Source of the DNA: Aphrophora alni
Taxonomy: Eukaryota; Arthropoda; Insecta; Hemiptera; Aphrophoridae
Direction of reading: 5' to 3'
Length of the DNA stretch: 64,000 nt
Assembly: GCA_963513935.1 (NCBI GenBank)
Contig: OY740769.1
Location: 102,403,762 to 102,467,761 of the forward strand
A model generated the notes under the pieces. The model did no database searches. It saw only the letters and a program-made list of their open reading frames with translations, and was not told the origin of the DNA. Of the stretch, positions 1 to 11,950 are shown in pieces; the stretch's first letter is position 1; the number at the start of each line of letters is the position of its first letter. The position numbers were made by a program, and so were the translations under genes.

Positions 1-3000
1 AAGGGAAAATGGTAAAGAAATAACTACGCGAGGAAACTATTTGAAACGAAACATTTCCTTACAATAAGATAAAAACGGAATATGTAAAATGTATCGTACA
101 AAGGAACTCTGAAGTTTCACAATAAGGACTTACTAAACATATATATGTAGTACTTTAAAGTTCTCCCATGAGCGACAAGGAAGAAAAGAGTTTTATACAA
201 AAGGTCAGCGATAGTTTACAGAGTTATTATACTGCTTGATAATTTTTGAGCGATTAATAGCTAAGAAACTAGTATTGAACTATTGTATATGTTTTTATAC
301 ATAATTAATTTCACAACAGAGAAGGGCTCTACAGGGTAAATAGTATTTCATTAAATGAAGCTTTCAATGGCTTCGGTCAAGGACTCTTTTTATTTGTATT
401 AATTATTCCTGAACTATATAATTTTTTATATTTTAATTTTGCTTACAAGTTTAACAGCTTTATGTTTGATTTTTTGTTTTTTAACGATAACTCATGAACC
501 GGCTTTTTTTTAAAGATGGCGGGCAGCTAGTTTTGTTTGGATAGAGGATTACACAAACTTATTAAATTATGAAGAGGCTTAACCGATATTGTTAAGAGTA
601 GTGTCGTGTTTTTTTCTTATCGCAGCTACCCTCAAATATTGAGATATCGATAAAGACGAATATGTCTCGAGATATAACCAAAATATAATTTAATTCGGCC
701 CACGCGTTTAGTCTGTAAAGCACTGTAGATATAGCGGGACAGATATCATTACAGAAAACCAAAATTATGAACTCAGAGAACTTAAAAACTGACATATTCG
801 CAAAAAAACTCTTTATCGATTTCACATAAATTCCTCAGTACACGTACGGGAGAAAACAAAAAAAAAAAAAATCATCAAGTGTGTGATAAAACTACACGAC
901 TTAGACACATAGGGAGAGGGATTCATATAATGTTAAAGTCTTTTAAGCGACCTAGCGCCAACATATTAATTTCTTCGTCAAATACAATAAATATTCGTAA
1001 TCAGAATAACGTCTAGTTTTATTTGATACATAATATTACCAAGATACAATTTTTCTACTCGATAGTTTTTGCCCCTTAAACTACTCCAAGGTCATTTTTT
1101 TACTGCTATAGTTTTCCTATATGTGGAACAACACAAAGAATATAAATGCAAACTAAAAATATATAGGATGTATAGTTTTGTTTGTGTAGAAGGGTTGCTC
1201 TTACAGACAGATAGACGAGAACACACGCATGAAATTATTGTTTTTAAATTAGAAGCTTGGTTTTACCTACACACTCCAAAAAGCTTAACTTTCGTAAATT
1301 TAATTTAAAATTACAGTGTCTGATATTAATATTAATAATGTTATTAAAAATTAATTATTTTATAGTGTTATTAATTTTATCATCTTGTAAAATAGACTTG
1401 GACATTATTATATTTGTATGTAGATTTGAAAGCGCTACAAAATAAGCTATCATATAATAATGGACGACTTTTGGATAAAAATGTTCTCTTTATACGATTT
1501 TTAAGAATTTAAAATCGAACAACATTTTGAATTGAAAGTTTCTGGTAAACAGCGTTGTCCAGTAATTTGAAAAACAAAGTTTAAAAACAAAATTTGAGCA
1601 AAATAAGATTAAAATTATGATCTCTCACTTCAATATTTCCAAGGGGTATATATTTTTTATCGACACCATGGAAGCGCTCATAATATGAGCGCTCATCGAT
1701 CCAACTGCTCGAGTAACATGAAACTAATTTTTCTACTTTTAAATTGGTTAAAAATATATTTGAGGAATTATTTCAGAGTTGTATTATTAACTCTACTTTT
1801 CTGTTTAATCTTTTAATTAAATTTATTCGGTTAAACAACGTATAGTCGCCTCTTCTAAACCATTGCATACAAATAAATTCATGCAGTTAATCTTAATGTA
1901 AACTACTGTAAGTAGTAAATTTAAATCCAAATGTAGTTAGGTTTTAGAGCTCGCCTTGGGTAGCGTTGCAGTTAGGCGGTAAATTACGCTACATAAAACA
2001 ATAAAACTGCCCTCTATTAATTTGATAATAACGACTAAAAATGAAGATAATGTTATCGAATAAAAGCAATAAATATACTGTTGATCTGAGTTGGTATAAG
2101 TCTTATTGCATTCTAATCCCTACTTTAATGGAAAACAACTGTTTTCTAAAATGATTTATTATGAAGAAAGACTACCCTATTTTCATATACATGAATAAAT
2201 TTATATGATGGGTTTCGACGTTGAGATTTTTCGCGGAACAATCAGTTTCGGTTCAGTGACAATATTAAGGTAGGAGAAAAATTCAACTTTTTAAATATGT
2301 TTTACAATAATCGCATGGATTGTAATTAATTAGGAGATATTACAAATATGAGTTTGGATAAGATGGATGCTTTGTACATTTTTTAAAATATTTAACTTTT
2401 TCCATACTGTGTTCTGTCACAATTTCATATACAATATTAATTTGTACTTTTCAAACAAAACAAAAATTTAACATGGTCATGAAAATAATGTTGACGTTTA
2501 TTCTTATTTAGGTTCGGGTTTGGTAGTGTATTTTCCGATAGTGTCCTAACGTACAGATAGGAAGTATGAAGAAAACATTACAAATTTGACAATTCAGAGA
2601 TAATTTTGATCTCAAATTTGATATACCTCTAATCTCCTCCTGAAAGTGTCTATTTGTGAAAATTGTACTGTACAAAAGGGTTAACCGATTAGAATGAAAT
2701 TTGGAAACATTTTTACAAAACCAAACATAACACTGAATAAAAACTGTTACCTGATGCAAAATTTTGGTAACCTACGTATGACAAGGAATACGTACGCAGT
2801 TTAAATTCTTTACACTAATAATAACTTTTTTGAAATTTGTCTTTGAAAAATAAATGATTATTAAATTTTCCCCCACTTTGGTTTGTCAAAAAATAACAAT
2901 ATTTATTTTGCCTGGCTGCCATCTTAGAGTTAATATTTGAAATATTTTCGTGCTGTAACTGTATTCTTGATTGTCTTTGTTACACATACATTCAACTAAA

Positions 3001-3237
3001 AATATTTATATAAGTCAATCCCTATTAAATTGTTTCATCTCCCAGAAAAGGTATCATAAATTCAATCCGAAAGGTTTTCTTAATCTAAAACGATATACCG
3101 CTCTCCTTTTAGGTTTATAGAAATAATCCAGGAGCAGGAAAAATCTTAAATATACACAAAAATTAAGTACGAGTGTAGTAATACTAACTTACCATACATA
3201 GCTGGATCCTAATCCTTTCTTAATATATTCATGGTTT
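1..3237. other. AT-rich DNA, no gene seen
   Basis: No coding region is supported here. The few ORFs of 60-80 codons (for example near 600-825 and 1069-1445) have AT-driven composition, no splice context and no recognisable domain. The only discrete feature noted is the short palindrome at 1673-1693, listed separately. Confidence 0.6.
1673..1693. repeat. 21-bp perfect palindrome
   Basis: The arms AGCGCTCATA and TATGAGCGCT are exact reverse complements separated by one base. A second GCTCATCGA follows directly. It may be a protein-binding palindrome or chance; nothing nearby ties it to a gene. Confidence 0.5.
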
Positions 3238-3345
3238 AGATCTTTTTTTTCATATTTCCTATCAGGTCTCTCTCGACTAACCCTTGTACTCTTCCGGCCC
3301 TGACACTACTCAAGTATTCGAGTGCTAGTGGATTCTATTTTATTA
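3238..3345 (-). repeat. Interspersed repeat family A, copy 1
   Basis: Read on the minus strand this matches the other family A copies at 11500, 26110, 42725, 52318 and 61880. The shared core runs from an AGTGTCAGGGCCGGAAGA-type block to an AAGAGAGACCTGATAGGAAA-type block. There is no coding capacity. The class is not assigned; it could be a MITE or a fragment of a larger element. Confidence 0.65.
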
Positions 3346-3499
3346 TAACTTTTATGACGGTAACTGAGATTGGGACCTACATAACAAGCGTTCCATTTGT
3401 GTTACACCAGTGAACAGCTGACCGGAACTTGCTCTGCAGCTATGTTGAGCAGACTATGGTAGTCTAACAGGGAGAAGTGGAGCAACCAGTAGTGTGTCA

Positions 3500-3790
3500 A
3501 GTGCAGTCTCGTTTTAATTTTCGGTTTTATTATTTAATTTCAAATTAATCATGGGTAGTTAAATAATTTGGTCGTGGTTTTTCTGGGGGCTCAATCCTTA
3601 AATAGGACACATTAATTTATTATTTAAAACTCGACGAGATATTAATGGGCCAAGCTCTAGTTTAACTCAGTTCTTAATTGGTGTTAGTATTGTGTGAGTG
3701 TTTAATTAGTAATTAGCTTTAATTCGGTAATGTATTATTAAATTAATCTCTATAAAGCTGGGTACACAATGATGCATGGACAGATCTGGG
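3500..3790 (+). other. Candidate 5' exon ending at a splice donor
   Basis: A locally GC-richer block (about 3360-3510) ends at a CAGT that could serve as an arthropod-type initiator near 3502. About 265 bases later, two in-frame ATG codons at 3769 and 3772 open a short frame reading MMHGQIW. This frame is followed at once by GGG|GTAAGTG, a near-consensus 5' splice donor (GT at 3791). An earlier ATG near 3550 gives only a tiny upstream frame. A TATAAAG lies at about 3752, too close to the ATG to act as its TATA box. No downstream exon could be linked, so this is a weak candidate; chance occurrence is quite possible. Confidence 0.17.
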
Positions 3791-4758
3791 GTAAGTGTTT
3801 TAAATCTCAAAAGGACCTTGGACGAAAGCAGTAAGTTATTAAAAATTTAGAGACCAGAATAAGCCTCAATGCAACATTACCTCTAAGTGTTACAATTTTT
3901 TTAAGACGATGATGATTTGGAGATTTTTTGCCTCCATTAAAAAAAATTCAGTTATTTTACTACCATTTTAGTCAACCAATTTCTATACGGCTTAATAATT
4001 GTTGTATGAATGTGTAGGTAAATATACCCACCATAATATCCATCTTAAATTTCTCCAACAAAAATAATATACTTAGGAAACATCCTAAAATAGCGTTGTT
4101 TTCGTGTAAATGTTCTAGACCGTTTACGTTTGTTGTCTTTAGTTCATCAACATAATATAAAAAACTTTTAACGAAAGAGAGTTAAGTAACTGTAAACAAA
4201 ATTTAAAAGTAAATATTTATGCGGGTCAAAAGAGGAAAAAACAGGAATATCTTACAAAACGAAACGGCTGATACGTCTAATAAACAAATCAAGCGATTTC
4301 ATTTTATGAGTTTCTTTAACTTGTTTGTTGTAAGTTTATAGAAAACATATGTTTCCTTGGATTTCTCAACTGAACTACGGAAACTGATTATGGCAGGGAT
4401 ACCAAAGTTGTAAATTTATCGTACCAAAGAACTAAGAAAAATAGTATAAGTTTAGAAATGTAGAAAATATTCAGGAAAAATATTTAAATATATCAATATT
4501 ATTTACTAGGAAGATAATTAAAATATGTCGTAATACTTTAAGTAAATATGTTTCTTACGGAAATGTAGTTAGTTACTATAGTAGTTTACATATTAAAAAA
4601 AATGGATAAATAAGTATCTTAATCCCAACTTCCAATCTGGAAAAAAATTAAACAAATTAATTTTTTGGAAGATAACAATCTTGAACAGAAATCAACGAAT
4701 GGAACTCAATTTTCAATAATGAATTTTGTCTTCGGAATGAGGAAAAACTGGACACAAT
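3791..4758. other. AT-rich DNA, no gene seen
   Basis: If the donor at 3791 is real this is intron. Otherwise it is featureless: no ORF, no clear repeat and no RNA gene were recognised. Confidence 0.5.
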
Positions 4759-4824
4759 AAACTGTGCAAAAACATTGCACAAACTTTCTTACTCACACAC
4801 CCCAAAACCAAATAAAAACTAACC
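4759..4824 (+). repeat. Interspersed repeat family B, copy 1
   Basis: The core reads AACTGTGCAAAAACATTGCA then CAAACTTTCTTACTCACACA and a CCCCAAAACCAAAT-type end. Related copies lie at 6998 (-), 25984 (-), 50748 (-), 54055 (+), 55259 (-) and 56396 (+). It is non-coding and short, perhaps the conserved end of a longer element. Confidence 0.65.
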
Positions 4825-6443
4825 GTTATCAAACAATGGCAATTTCGGAAGTTGTGAAAAATATATATGGATCAGGACTTAATGTTTACATTTTTACAGT
4901 AATTAAGGGGCTAAACTTGGTTGGCTTGTAACATAAACACTTCCTCAGAGTATGTCAGCGGTCAAGATTCATTTTTGTTTTGTGACAACAATTCCTGAAT
5001 CGAAATATTGTTTTACTTGCAATTTTTTTGAGTCTCCATTAAAAATTTAACGTAATCTGTAGTGGCCATTTGAGAAATGACGTTCTTTTATAACAGCCCC
5101 TTGGCCAATTAGGGGTATATTTACGGAGAGCTCATAAACACGAAGAGAGATGGCGACCAACACGATTTATTATTGGTTCTCAGAGAGTACACTTGGTTAA
5201 TCAAAATCGTTAGATCAGATTACGATAAAAGAAGTGGTTTTTTATGGGAGACTACACGCTAAATTATCAGTTATGAAAAACAAATTGGATGTATGGCCAA
5301 AATATGCCCGCATATCAGATTTGATAAAATCTGTCAACATGTTTGGGCTGTGAGAACACTGTACGTAGACTAAGAAAGACAATAGAGGCATAATAGATAA
5401 TTTTGGCAGAATGGTGGCAAAAACTACATTTTTATATTCAGGTGACTTTAAAGGGGATATAAATTTAGAACTTTCTTTATACTACGTATAAGAGAAAAAG
5501 TAAAAAGTAAAAAATATACTAAAAAAACCTTAGAAAATTATTTAAATGAATTATTTCAGTCAATAAATAATGAAAAATTAAAAATATCAATAATGTACAT
5601 ATGTGATATACAAAATTTCAAGACATATGTTTAATTTTGAACATAGACTCTTCAGAAATGTGAAAACATCAATGAAATTGCATATTTTATAAAGAATGGA
5701 ATGTAGTAATAATAAATTTTATTATATATAACAGTCCAGTTTTTCAAAAAACAATTATTCAAAAATTTACCACATAAAAGATTCACTCCAAAATAAATTT
5801 CCCTACATAAATCCCATTTCAATAATGTTTATATTTTATTTGAAATTGACCTCCCATATAAACGACACAAAATACAAGCTGGCTGTTCTGTTTTATGGGG
5901 CGTAAATTGTCGCTTGACTGGGGAGAAGTATCCAAGATTGAGGGAGGGGGGAGGCACTAAACCCAACTGCATTTGAATTTAATTCAAAGTACGACTTAAT
6001 GTAAATAAACATTACTGCAATGAAGTATTGCAGTTGTGTGAATTAGTGGTGATTATAAATAAAACATGTTGCAATGTATAGGATTACATTGTTACTGCAT
6101 GTTAATCTAGCGGAAACAACGTTATAATTACCTCAGATTTCAGTTTAATTTTAGGTTATGTGAATACTTTTAACAATATAGTTTCGTTGGTACTAGTAAT
6201 ATACCACTTTTATTATTTAAAGTTTTGTCATCGTTTAAACCGAGAGGCCGAAGAAGAAAACTTTTTGGCGACAATATAATTTGTAGTAAATTGTTTTGTT
6301 TAAACATTGTATATTAACCTAGATAAGGTTTGGTAACAAAAATACGTTCGTTATCTTAAGATACGTTTCACTTAAGATACTTTGCCCTGTACAAGTATGC
6401 CAAAACGTCAGGGATTATAAAGTATATTGTAATAATAAATAAA
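4825..6443. other. AT-rich DNA, no gene seen
   Basis: No ORF of note. A GC-richer patch at about 5085-5160 contains CCAAT and a 16-codon frame starting ATGGCGACC, too short to support. A purine-rich patch lies at about 5920-5960. Confidence 0.5.
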
Positions 6444-6530
6444 ATAACCTAACCTAACCTAACCTATCCTAACCTCATCGTTCCTAACCTAACCTGACCT
6501 ACTCTATTCTAACCTACAAATCTAGATTAG
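6444..6530 (+). repeat. Short interstitial telomere-type (CCTAA)n tract
   Basis: Three to four perfect CCTAA units are followed by degenerate CCTATCCTAACC, TCCTAACCTAACC and TCTAACC units. CCTAA is the complement of TTAGG, the ancestral insect telomere repeat. The decay with distance suggests an old interstitial relic rather than a telomere. Confidence 0.75.
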
Positions 6531-6559
6531 CCTAAACTAATCTAAAAAATGTTCATTAT

Positions 6560-6690
6560 TAAAAAAATAAGGATGGATTGTTTATATTATTAATATATTC
6601 AGATATTTTCCATCATTTATAATTAATATACGACTTTTCGAGAGTGTGAAACAACTCTCTTTATCAAGTGATAAACCTAGGTCATGTAAA
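6560..6690 (+). repeat. Repeat family E, copy 1 (single arm)
   Basis: This matches the left arm of the inverted repeat at 32790 and the minus strand of 40195-40320. The shared centre is a TTTCGAGAGTGTGAAACAAC-type hairpin followed by TCTTTATCAAGTG. Non-coding. Confidence 0.6.
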
Positions 6691-6997
6691 ATATGGAAAG
6701 GGCTTTGTTGTTTATGAGTGTGTTAAAAACTAAAACTAAGGAAAACTTAAAATAAGTAGGAAGTAACTCGCGGTTTTCCCCCCTCAGGTCTCCCTAAGCC
6801 CTTGGGTCCTTTCAATTGTTACGGGATTTAGTTTTAGTTTACAACAAGGCTCTACGTTACTATAACATGTCGGCTCTTTTCATGTTTTTTTAGTGATGAG
6901 TTAGATATGTACAATTACACCTGACTTTCTCGTGATTTTCAAAAGTTTCGAAACTATTTAATTATATAAATATTTTGACTACGATTAATTTTGTTTA

Positions 6998-7055
6998 ATT
7001 TTTATTTGGCTTTGGGGATGGTTGAGTAAGAAAGTTTGTCTAATGTTTTTGCACA

Positions 7056-7058
<3 letters not shown>
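6998..7058 (-). repeat. Interspersed repeat family B, copy 2
   Basis: The minus strand matches the family B core (GCAAAAACATTAGACAAACT, then TTCTTACTCAACCATCCCC). It runs directly into the (AT)n tract at 7061. Confidence 0.65.
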
Positions 7059-7103
<45 letters not shown>

Positions 7104-7110
7104 CTGTGTC
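7059..7110. repeat. (AT)n microsatellite with palindromic flanks
   Basis: About 40 bases of alternating AT (7061-7100) are bounded by CACAGCTT on the left and AAGCTGTG on the right, so the whole 60-base block is self-complementary and could extrude as a cruciform. Confidence 0.8.
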
Positions 7111-8139
7111 CAAAAATAGTGTCCAAAATTAGTCGTCCACATTTCAGAACGATTGGGTGGGATAAAATATACCAGAAATGTCATATAACATGTACCTATA
7201 TTACGTAATTTACCGTCTATCCGCCATTTTGTTTTTTAACAAAAAAGTTACAACTTTGGTAATTAAATACCTTATCGTTAATAATTCAATTTAGATTTCG
7301 TAATGCATTTTTACGTAAAGTTTTAAACGTTTACCAAAATCAAAACACAATATATCTACATTTTCAAAATGGCTGCCGATTAACATTCTAACCTCGAATA
7401 TCTCTAAAACCGTTAGGTTTAGAAAATGTACAATAGACAAAACATTTTCCCTTTGTAATTACAAAAATAAAGATAATTTACTTTGTTTAAAAATATTTTA
7501 ATTTGTTCAATTTCAATAATATTATTTTTCTTTTCAGAGTAGGCCTAAAAGTTACTACTTTAATATTTCAAGTAAAAAGTAGGTGATTAGAGTAGCTGTT
7601 AGGTGGGATATTAATTTAACTTGTTTTCTAGGACTATGTTTTTAAATTGAATGTAGATGTATGCATTTTGTTATTGTAATTAAAAATTGTCACAATTTCA
7701 AAATATTTTGGATTTAGCCTAAGTTTGGGTGTTGTTGAAAATTACCATGACATTATGTTTTCTGTTTTTGCTGATAACTCAATTATTCTTTGAGGTATAA
7801 TACATTTTTTTCATTAAAAAGGGAAACTCTTTTGTCTTATTTTTTATAAAGTTAACGGTTTTGGAGGTGTTCGACGTTAAGAAATTTTAAACGGCAGCCA
7901 TTTTTAAAATATAAGAAATAATTTTGTTTTAATTTTGGTATACAACGTTACATACAAAATCCAAACTCAATATCCGGTGTATTTCCAAAGTTATAACGGT
8001 TGTTTGTACAAAAACAAAATGGAAGATAGACGAAAAAGTAATTAATATAGGACCTTATGTTATATGGAAATTCTTGTATATTTTATCCTACCCAATCAGT
8101 TCCTGAAATTTGGTCCAGTAATGTTTGTACACTGTATAT
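7101..8139. mobile_element. Foldback / MITE-like element, family F copy 1
   Basis: The two ends are long imperfect inverted repeats of about 350 bases each (about 7105-7480 and 7770-8139). Paired blocks include GATTGGGTGGGATAAAATAT on the left against the complement of ATATTTTATCCTACCCAATC on the right. Others are CGTCTATCCGCCATTTTGT against its counterpart at about 8020, and AAAATGGCTGCCG near 7368 against its complement near 7900. There is no transposase. The organisation matches non-autonomous foldback DNA elements. Similar elements lie at 27517 and 43023. Confidence 0.7.
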
Positions 8140-9130
8140 GTCACACTTTGCTAAATCGTCAATTTATTTTTGTTCCGTTTAAAATTAGTTAAAGACTTTA
8201 TTTTTAAATAATTTATACACACTAGCTTTCACAATGGTTGCATTAATTAATTTAACTTGTAATAATATAGTTTTTATATTGATAATAAGAGTGAATCCAT
8301 ACTCGAATAACGTCATGCACACAAAGTATGGGAAATTTTCGAATGTGTTACATCAATCATAACCTGAACTTGTACTAGCTCACATATTTTAGTTTAAATA
8401 TTTTACTAAATTATTCGGACTTTCCAAGTCATGTTGGTAAGACTGATCTTTCAGTCTATTTCAGAAACTTGTATACACAATATATTATAAATTCAAAACG
8501 CAACACAGTTGTTTTTTCAACTTAGAAAGAATGACAAGAAGGACTATAAAAACTGGAACGAAATTTATATTATTACATTCTTATCTCAGATTTTATATAG
8601 CATTGTTTCATTCCTGAGCATTTCATTTCTTTTTAATAAAATTATTTTGTTTATGTTTATTCTAGACACTAAACGTAAGAATTTATTATGGTGAGATGTT
8701 TTTTGTAAGAACATTTCTATTTTTAGCAAACATACAAGTGGCATTAATCGAGTACGCCGTTGACTGCAGACAATACATCTGTGGATGATTAATATCAGAG
8801 GATTTGAGATTTTTCTTGGGAATGATTACGTCATTTTTATCTATAGGAATAAAATATTGTAAACGGGGTCATCGAAACGATGTTTGTGATTTTGGGGTAG
8901 TTTATCAATCAGTTATTTTTTAATTTTCATATCAAAAGATACAAAATTAATCAAGTATTTTACGTTACCTAAGTTTTAATACTAGCACGCTCCATTGAAC
9001 CGTGAATATATTGGCGAAAGTAAACCCAGGTACACTCGATTACAAAAACGCAGAGTAACTGTCGCTATAGCAACAATGATTCTTTCTTTTTATTGCCGTA
9101 GATTCCTGAATTTCTCAGTGCAGACAATGT
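8140..9130. other. AT-rich DNA, no gene seen
   Basis: A 61-codon frame at 8509-8694 is phenylalanine, isoleucine and lysine rich, as expected from AT-rich noise. No repeat family was recognised here. Confidence 0.5.
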
Positions 9131-9271
9131 TCATAACTCAACTTTATGTCCATAGGGGTTAAATCGGAGTTTCTTGATGACCACAAAACGCCACCATAGC
9201 TTCCACTCCAACAGCAAGGAAACTTGTCGAGCTTCTTCTACATTAAGACTGCATTGGGGATGGCGATCCAT
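9131..9271 (-). other. Unrecognised 46-codon ORF
   Basis: The minus strand opens with ATGGATCGC and stays open for 46 codons before TGA, in a patch with more GC than its surroundings. It begins MDRHPQCSLNVEEARQ and is rich in W, L and V in the middle. No family was recognised and no splice sites were identified with confidence. It could be an exon, a transposon remnant or chance. Confidence 0.15.
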
Positions 9272-9689
9272 GTTGCTGAACTTATTTTCTTTTTCTTTCT
9301 GTGTCATCGATTTTTGACAGAAAAATAAAAGTTATATCATGTACAAGTGACAGCTGTAATGGTTTTCTCATCTAACGAGTCCTACAACTTGGTCACGCAT
9401 TATTCTACACAACATATATGTTGTTTATTACGAGTGGCAGTCAAAAAGTAAGATTGCTCTTTGTTAAAGGTATATTTTAATTACAACTGTTGGTAAAATT
9501 GTTTAAAATTCTGTAAAATCAGCTGTAAAATTTTTATGATCCCATTGTTGACAAATTATGCGTAATAATGTCGCGTCACTTGGAAGTTGTATCCAAATTG
9601 AAAATACGTGCTATTACTTGTTCTCTATGGGCTAAAAGTGTAATCCCATTGATCAGTTAGGTGAAGTTTACGGTGAAAAAGCTCAACTA

Positions 9690-9970
9690 TTTTACCACGT
9701 TTTTATTAGTTCAGTTTCCGTCATATCTGTTAGTCTGTCCGGGTGGAACTTTACAATCGAGTTTAAACTAACTTCCCGATAAGCTATAGACCTGGAATTT
9801 TGAACATAGGTCAGAATTAGATACAATACAATATTCAGTTGGTTTCTTGTCTCTAAATTTGCTTAAACAATAGTTATTTAAACAAATAAAAATTGACCAT
9901 TGAAATATTGATTTTTTTAACCGCTTCACCGCGATACCGCGACTCCGCGATACCGCGTTATCGGTTTTGA
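9690..9970 (+). repeat. Interspersed repeat end with CCGCGATA-type GC-rich array
   Basis: A stretch beginning near GTCTGTCCGGGTGGAACTTT resembles the tails of dispersed insect repeats. It ends in an unusual GC-rich array at 9921-9963 built from ACCGCGATACCGCGACTCCG and a second CGCGATACCGCG unit. The array stands out sharply against the AT-rich background. No coding capacity. Confidence 0.45.
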
Positions 9971-10029
9971 ATGGTAATCGGGAATATTGAAGTAAGACTG
10001 AGGCAAATTTTTCATGCTTGTGAGAGTTA

Positions 10030-10110
10030 TTGGATTAATAATAAATCACATAAAAAAACTAACATATAGGTTTTAAAACGAACTGAAAAGTTTAATAATA
10101 AATCAAATAA
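10030..10110 (+). repeat. Repeat family G, partial copy 1
   Basis: The TAATAATAAATCACATAAAA block is followed by GGTTTTAAAACGAACTGAAA, then another AATAATAAATCAAATAAA. It matches the start of the fuller copies at 10492 and 12540. Confidence 0.5.
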
Positions 10111-10491
10111 AAAAAAAGCTCGTTTGTTCAAAACTCACCTTGCAATGAAGATGCCATGACGGAGATGGGAAGAATGCGTCAAATATGACCTTCACCACCA
10201 TAAGTTTATGATACATTTACAATTTGTAATGGAGAAGGATCAGACATGTATTGTTTTAATTCATGTACATGAAAAAAATAAAATGTATTTTGTTTACTTC
10301 TTTAGTTTGATTTTCTGAGTTACGAGAGTAATAGAACTATTATAGGTAATAAGAGGTAATATTTTGAATTTCAGACATTTGCAGCTAAACAAGGTGTGAA
10401 ATGCATTGGGAATTTCCTTATATATGTTCCTGTCAGAGTCTCATCAATATATACAAAACCGGTTGAAATCTTTCTCCCGGGCATAAGACTA

Positions 10492-10700
10492 AATAACAGA
10501 AAATAATAAATCAAATAATAAAAAAGGTTTTAACATACCACTTTTTAAAACGGACTAAAAAGAATAAAATAATTTTTCAACAATACGGTCAGTAGTTAAC
10601 GAAATTAAAAAGAAATCAATTTTAAGTTGATGTTTGATTGGTGTATTTGATTGTGTTGAATGAATATAGTTGTAAATATTTTGATGCGAGCCTGCATGAT
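10492..10700 (+). repeat. Repeat family G, copy 2
   Basis: This starts with AATAATAAATCAAATAATAA and TTTTTAAAACGGACTAAAAA, continues through CGGTCAGTAGTTAACGAAAT, and ends near TGAATATAGTTGTAAATATT. The distal half is the reverse complement of 12890-12985. The minus-strand 61-codon ORF here is not supported. Confidence 0.65.
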
Positions 10701-10740
10701 GGTGTTTGTTAGCTGCAGGTGAGGGTGAATGTAATGACAA

Positions 10741-11499
10741 ATTAAATTACTATCTCTGAACTTATTTTTCTTTTGCAATATGTTATTTTTCTAAATAACT
10801 TTTATTGTAAAGTATTATGTAAAAAGTTAAGTTATGTTTTGACGTTTGTTATATAATTGTAATTTGTCTACAACAAATGAAATATTTGGATTGATTGATT
10901 GATTGAATTATCAAAATGCCCAGGATAAAAAGATGACTGTGAACCTACATAATCCAAGGTGCTAACATAATAGTTAGCATTTCTATTTTCTAAATTCACA
11001 AAACATTATCAATTGTTCAGATAGAACTGTTTAATATACCAGGAATATCCACTCATATTATTTCAAATATAGTACAAAACTTCTCGTGTAAATGAATGTT
11101 CACTTTTCACATACAAGCAAACATAAATCTAACCTCAATAAATTGATCCCATACTTAAGTAAGATAAATAAACCACTATTTAGTTAAATGTCTTCCCGTA
11201 GTGCAGTGCTGTGAGTAAATCATCTCTCAGCTCAAGTATTGTAAAACATAAGATATATCTTTCAATATACAATGAACTGATATATCTTTTCCTTGCCAAC
11301 TATTAAATATAACTATTTTATGTATCTTGTATTCTTGTCGACTACGCCATCCAATACATTTCATATTATTTCACTACGAGCAATATATTAATTTTAACTT
11401 TTTTACGTGTGCATCTGTGCAAAGGTATTTTTTACGTTATTTTTCGGTCACCATCGCGTTATAAAAAAGGGGAAAAAAGAACAAAAAATATCCCTAGAA
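10741..11499. other. AT-rich DNA, no gene seen
   Basis: Only short low-complexity features occur, such as a GATTGATTGATTGA run near 10890. No ORF or RNA gene. Confidence 0.5.
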
Positions 11500-11665
11500 T
11501 ATTTTAATACAGTAGTGTCATGGTCAGAAATAAAAATAAGTCAGTCAAGAGATACCTGAAAGAATAGATTAAAGAGAGGGATTCAACCAAAGACTACACG
11601 AAAAAAATTGAAGATCCAGCTAGGACCCTTCAGTATTGCCAAACCCGTACTTAACCTCTTGAAGG
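11500..11665 (+). repeat. Interspersed repeat family A, copy 2
   Basis: This is the clearest family A copy. It contains CAGTAGTGTCATGGTCAGAA, GTCAAGAGATACCTGAAAGA, AACCAAAGACTACACGAAAA and GATCCAGCTAGGACCCTTCA in order, all shared with the copy at 61880. Confidence 0.7.
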
Positions 11666-11908
11666 GAATAATATTCACTTTCTACCTTATATGTACGGAA
11701 GTGAAGAGAAAGTTATGTGACGGGTCAAAAAATCAATGTTGAATTTTACGCGCAAGAATCACTTTCAGTTCCCCGAGTTTAAAAATTAGTTCCTTGAATG
11801 ATGTCCGACTGTTGTTTGTACAGTGATGTGCAAACCAAACAAGTGGAAAGATTTTTATAAACATTTGGTACGTGAGAATATTTTAGCCGTCAGTAGTTGA
11901 TTTGTTTT

Positions 11909-11950
11909 ATATATATATATATATATATATATGTGTATATATATATATAC
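11909..11950. repeat. (AT)n microsatellite
   Basis: Alternating AT, interrupted once by GTGT. Confidence 0.9.

Noticed and set aside
5148..5200. ATGGCGACC start near a CCAAT box
   Set aside because: The frame closes after 16 codons, and no donor site lies before the stop.
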